From NCBI GenBank assembly GCA_013399305.1, contig VXAI01000191.1, positions 1,013,191 through 1,077,190 of the forward strand: a stretch of DNA of 64,000 bases, in the 5' to 3' direction. Below the pieces are notes generated by a model. It had not been told where the DNA came from. It was given only the letters and a program-made list of their open reading frames with translations, and did no database searches. The position numbers and the translations under genes were made by a program. Position 1 is the stretch's first letter. Each line of letters opens with the position of its first letter. The stretch is from Rostratula benghalensis (lineage: Eukaryota; Chordata; Aves; Charadriiformes; Rostratulidae). Below, piece by piece: positions 61,484 through 64,000 of the stretch.

Positions 61484-64000
61484 CCCCAGGACTAGACCTT
61501 ACCCCTGCATACCTGCAGGAAGAATGAATGTTTCCTCACCACCTGACCAGCAGAAGAGGGCACATCAGGCAGTCCTAATGCAGGGACTGCAGTCCCCATA
61601 TTTCCAGTTGTAGCACCTGGCACACACTGTTTGCAATAGAAAACAGATACTATAGGTAAATGAATAAGTACACAGTTCTGATTAAAAAAAAAAAAAAAAA
61701 AAAAGAAAGAAAAAAGTAAATCTGCAGGATCCATTTAGCTCAATTACATTTGTCTCCTGGCTACAGAAGAAAATGACACCCATTCTTCCTTTTATATCTG
61801 ATTTGACTGGGAAGTTCCATCATTGTATTTCTTTGCTGATTCTTTTTCTTGCTAGTATTCACTGCTTTTCATTCTGTCTTCATCTGCAATTTATCTGGCA
61901 AGCATCCATATAATTTAGGCTAATAGAACTGTTCAGAAGCAATTTTTTTTGAAGAAACTGAAATTTAGGATGAAAAGAAGTAAAAATCAGAGTAGGCAGC
62001 TTGAACTGTCTTTGAGTTACTTGATTTTGAAAGTGTCTGGAACATGCAGTCATCCTAGCTCAAGGCAGCAACAATGCCAAGAGAGTTATGACATATTTTT
62101 ATTGCAAAAAAAAGTCTGTTTTAAATGTCAACAACCTGTTAAACCAGTGCTTTCACATTACCTCAAGTTTAGGGCTTAATTTCAAACACTTTCAGCCAAC
62201 CTAGCATACTTTGGGAGAGACCAAACATCATTTTGGTGATTCTGGAGCACAGGTCACACAGATTCCTGAGCTTGCTGCCCCCTTCCCACACTGGAATTGA
62301 GCACAGCATTACACCTGGGTACCAGTTCTTGGCCTAATGTTGAGGCCCAGAACCGTACTGCAATAAAAAATTAATAACAGGTCCCATTGTATTTCCAAGG
62401 TACTGCTCACACCCGCCAAAACTCAGACTCACAAAGGCCTTTGTCAGTGCAAGTCATGTTCACAAAAGCCTAAATTCCATGTTGATTTTGCCTCTTCCTC
62501 TCACATTGACCATCATCCATCATTTCAGAAGGAGTTTCACTGATTTCAGGGGCAGTCAGAGGTTTATAGGTCTGGATGTCTGGCCCTGTTGGAAAGCCCC
62601 AGTGAGTGCCATCAAGGTGACTCCAGTGCTTTGCAGACATTTCCGAACACCAAACAACTGAGCTCTTGTTCTTTGGACTAACCTACTATGTCACTCACAT
62701 CTCCAGGAGTTCAACATAATGACAGGCAACTCTGTGAATTAAGAGTATTCTAATGGCTCCTGACATTCACAAGAGTTTTCAGGAAATAATTTGACATGAT
62801 TAATGCAAAATAATTCCCCTTTGCTTTTAACAAGCTCGTCAGTAGTCAATGAACCCTTACACCAGGCAAGGATACCTATGACTCTTTTAATCCTCTGCTA
62901 AAGATGAACTGATTCTAACAAATTGTCTTACATCATTGACTGCTTTTAAGCTACAGAAGAATATTCTAGGGAGGTGGAAAACTTTAAAAACAACTGTAAT
63001 TAGAAATGACACTTAACAGACACCCATCTCAGAGGAAAATCGTGTGTACGTATCTACACAGATTATGGACTACGAGAAATTTGCCTGCTATCCCCTAGAT
63101 GCAATAAATATTTAAAAGCTGTGTCACTGTGCACACGTTAACAATACAGAGGCCAACTGATGGTGCTGGCGGGCAGCGTATCCCATCCCGCATCAATAAT
63201 GTTAAGTTGGTCTTAGTTCTCAATGCCTCCCCAATCTACCTTCAAAAAGTCTCCTGTGTTCTGATACTCTCGTTGTTTAAACTTTGAGATGAGTATCAAT
63301 GTCAAAACAATTTTTTATTATTTCAACTGGAGTAACATTCTACTTTGAAGGGAGTTTTACTTATTTTTGCCAAATCAATTTTTAAGATGGAATTTAAGAG
63401 GAATTTTTTTTTAGCGAATATTGGTACTCCCAACATCTTTAGAAGATTTTTCGTATCATTCATATGAAATCAAAGATTTCAATCTCTAACACAATATGCA
63501 GCAAAATTTGAAATATTAACTAAGTTTCTTCCTTATACTTTTTTTAATGTCACTGTCACAAATCACTGTGGGATGTTAATTTTCCTTGTTTTTCTCTAGT
63601 AACACATTTTTTCCTCTAAGTATCATTTGTGTCAGAGAAAATAGCTTGCAATTTTTAATATGACTTCATTTTGATGCCATTGTTGGATGTTTCCCCATAT
63701 TGGCATTCTAATAAATATATTTTTATTACACAGAATGAACAGTATATTTTTATTATATTTTTCAATTTCAGATAGACAGACTTGAAACAGTTCAGAATAA
63801 AACAGTATGGCTTATATAAATCTTGCTTCCCCTCCTTTGAAAGACCACCTCCAACCTCATAATTAAATTTAACTATCCTATCAGATAAATAAAGTAAAAA
63901 TATGCAAACTAGATACTTTCTTCGTGGATTGTGGTCTGCCTATTATGTGCTACTCAGGTGTTAATTCTGGAAGTTGTGTGGAATCTTGGGTTAGTTTAGA
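61484..64000. other. unique non-coding stretch
   Basis: After the T-rich tract lies a 200-bp segment bounded by an A21 run (61684-61704). The rest holds no recognised gene or transposon. Open frames of 60-76 codons (61949-62179, 62479-62661) are unremarkable. Confidence 0.5.
61684..61704. repeat. A21 homopolymer followed by AAAG steps
   Basis: Twenty-one A, then GAAAGAAAAAAG. The nearest upstream polyadenylation-like word is a variant (GAATAAG, about 20 bases before), too weak to call a retrocopy. Confidence 0.9.

Noticed and set aside
1..64000. CRISPR array, prophage, operon or other prokaryotic system
   Set aside because: No regularly spaced repeats, no tandem long genes and no Shine-Dalgarno-led frames are present. 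The repeats are those of a bird genome.

Overview
The window looks like bird nuclear DNA from an intergenic or intronic region. The host is inferred from the repeats. There are many 5'-truncated CR1 LINE fragments, several ending in the avian CR1 tail (ATTCTRTG repeats, seen in reverse as GAATCATAGAATC). There is also a 523-bp solo LTR that resembles, from memory, the ERVL-type LTRs of neoavian birds. The DNA is AT-rich and CpG-poor, has many short simple repeats, and carries a 10-N assembly gap at 60732-60741. I cannot name the species. I found no intact protein-coding gene, tRNA, rRNA, CRISPR array or bacterial-type operon. Almost all open frames of 60-160 codons are at chance level for AT-rich DNA, lie inside dead CR1 copies, or are translations of simple repeats.

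Layout: a decayed CR1 reverse-transcriptase piece at 285-1000; small CR1 3' pieces at 4040-4930; a CR1 3' end at 7024-7597; a rearranged CR1 at 8916-9740; a two-element inverted CR1 cluster at 14770-15806; then about 10.8 kb without recognisable transposons. CR1 pieces follow at 26630-26995, 30492-31130, 31575-32095, 33183-33427 (its tail carries a perfect 150-bp AGAAG array), 36505-37129 and 38130-38457. The stretch 38458-53049 (14.6 kb) has no recognisable CR1 but holds a likely processed pseudogene on the minus strand, with a 25-nt oligo(T) tail at 49477-49501. The right end has a CR1 tail (53050-53142), a head-to-head pair of CR1 copies joined at a 37-bp palindrome (53662-54536), a possible LTR remnant (55448-55732), the solo LTR (57197-57719) and a well-preserved CR1 3' end (60852-61432).

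No genes work together here in a visible pathway. The content is retrotransposon sediment plus unique non-coding DNA. The CR1 copies lie on both strands in about equal numbers and total very roughly 12% of the window. All show frameshifts, stops, deletions or lost catalytic residues, so none can move by itself. The most informative items are the inverted CR1 pair with its palindromic joint, the pure AGAAG expansion at a CR1 tail, the poly(A)-tailed retrocopy (unusual in birds), and the solo LTR with a near-perfect 5-bp target duplication. I did not find a new biological system, and the sequence gives no ground to claim one.
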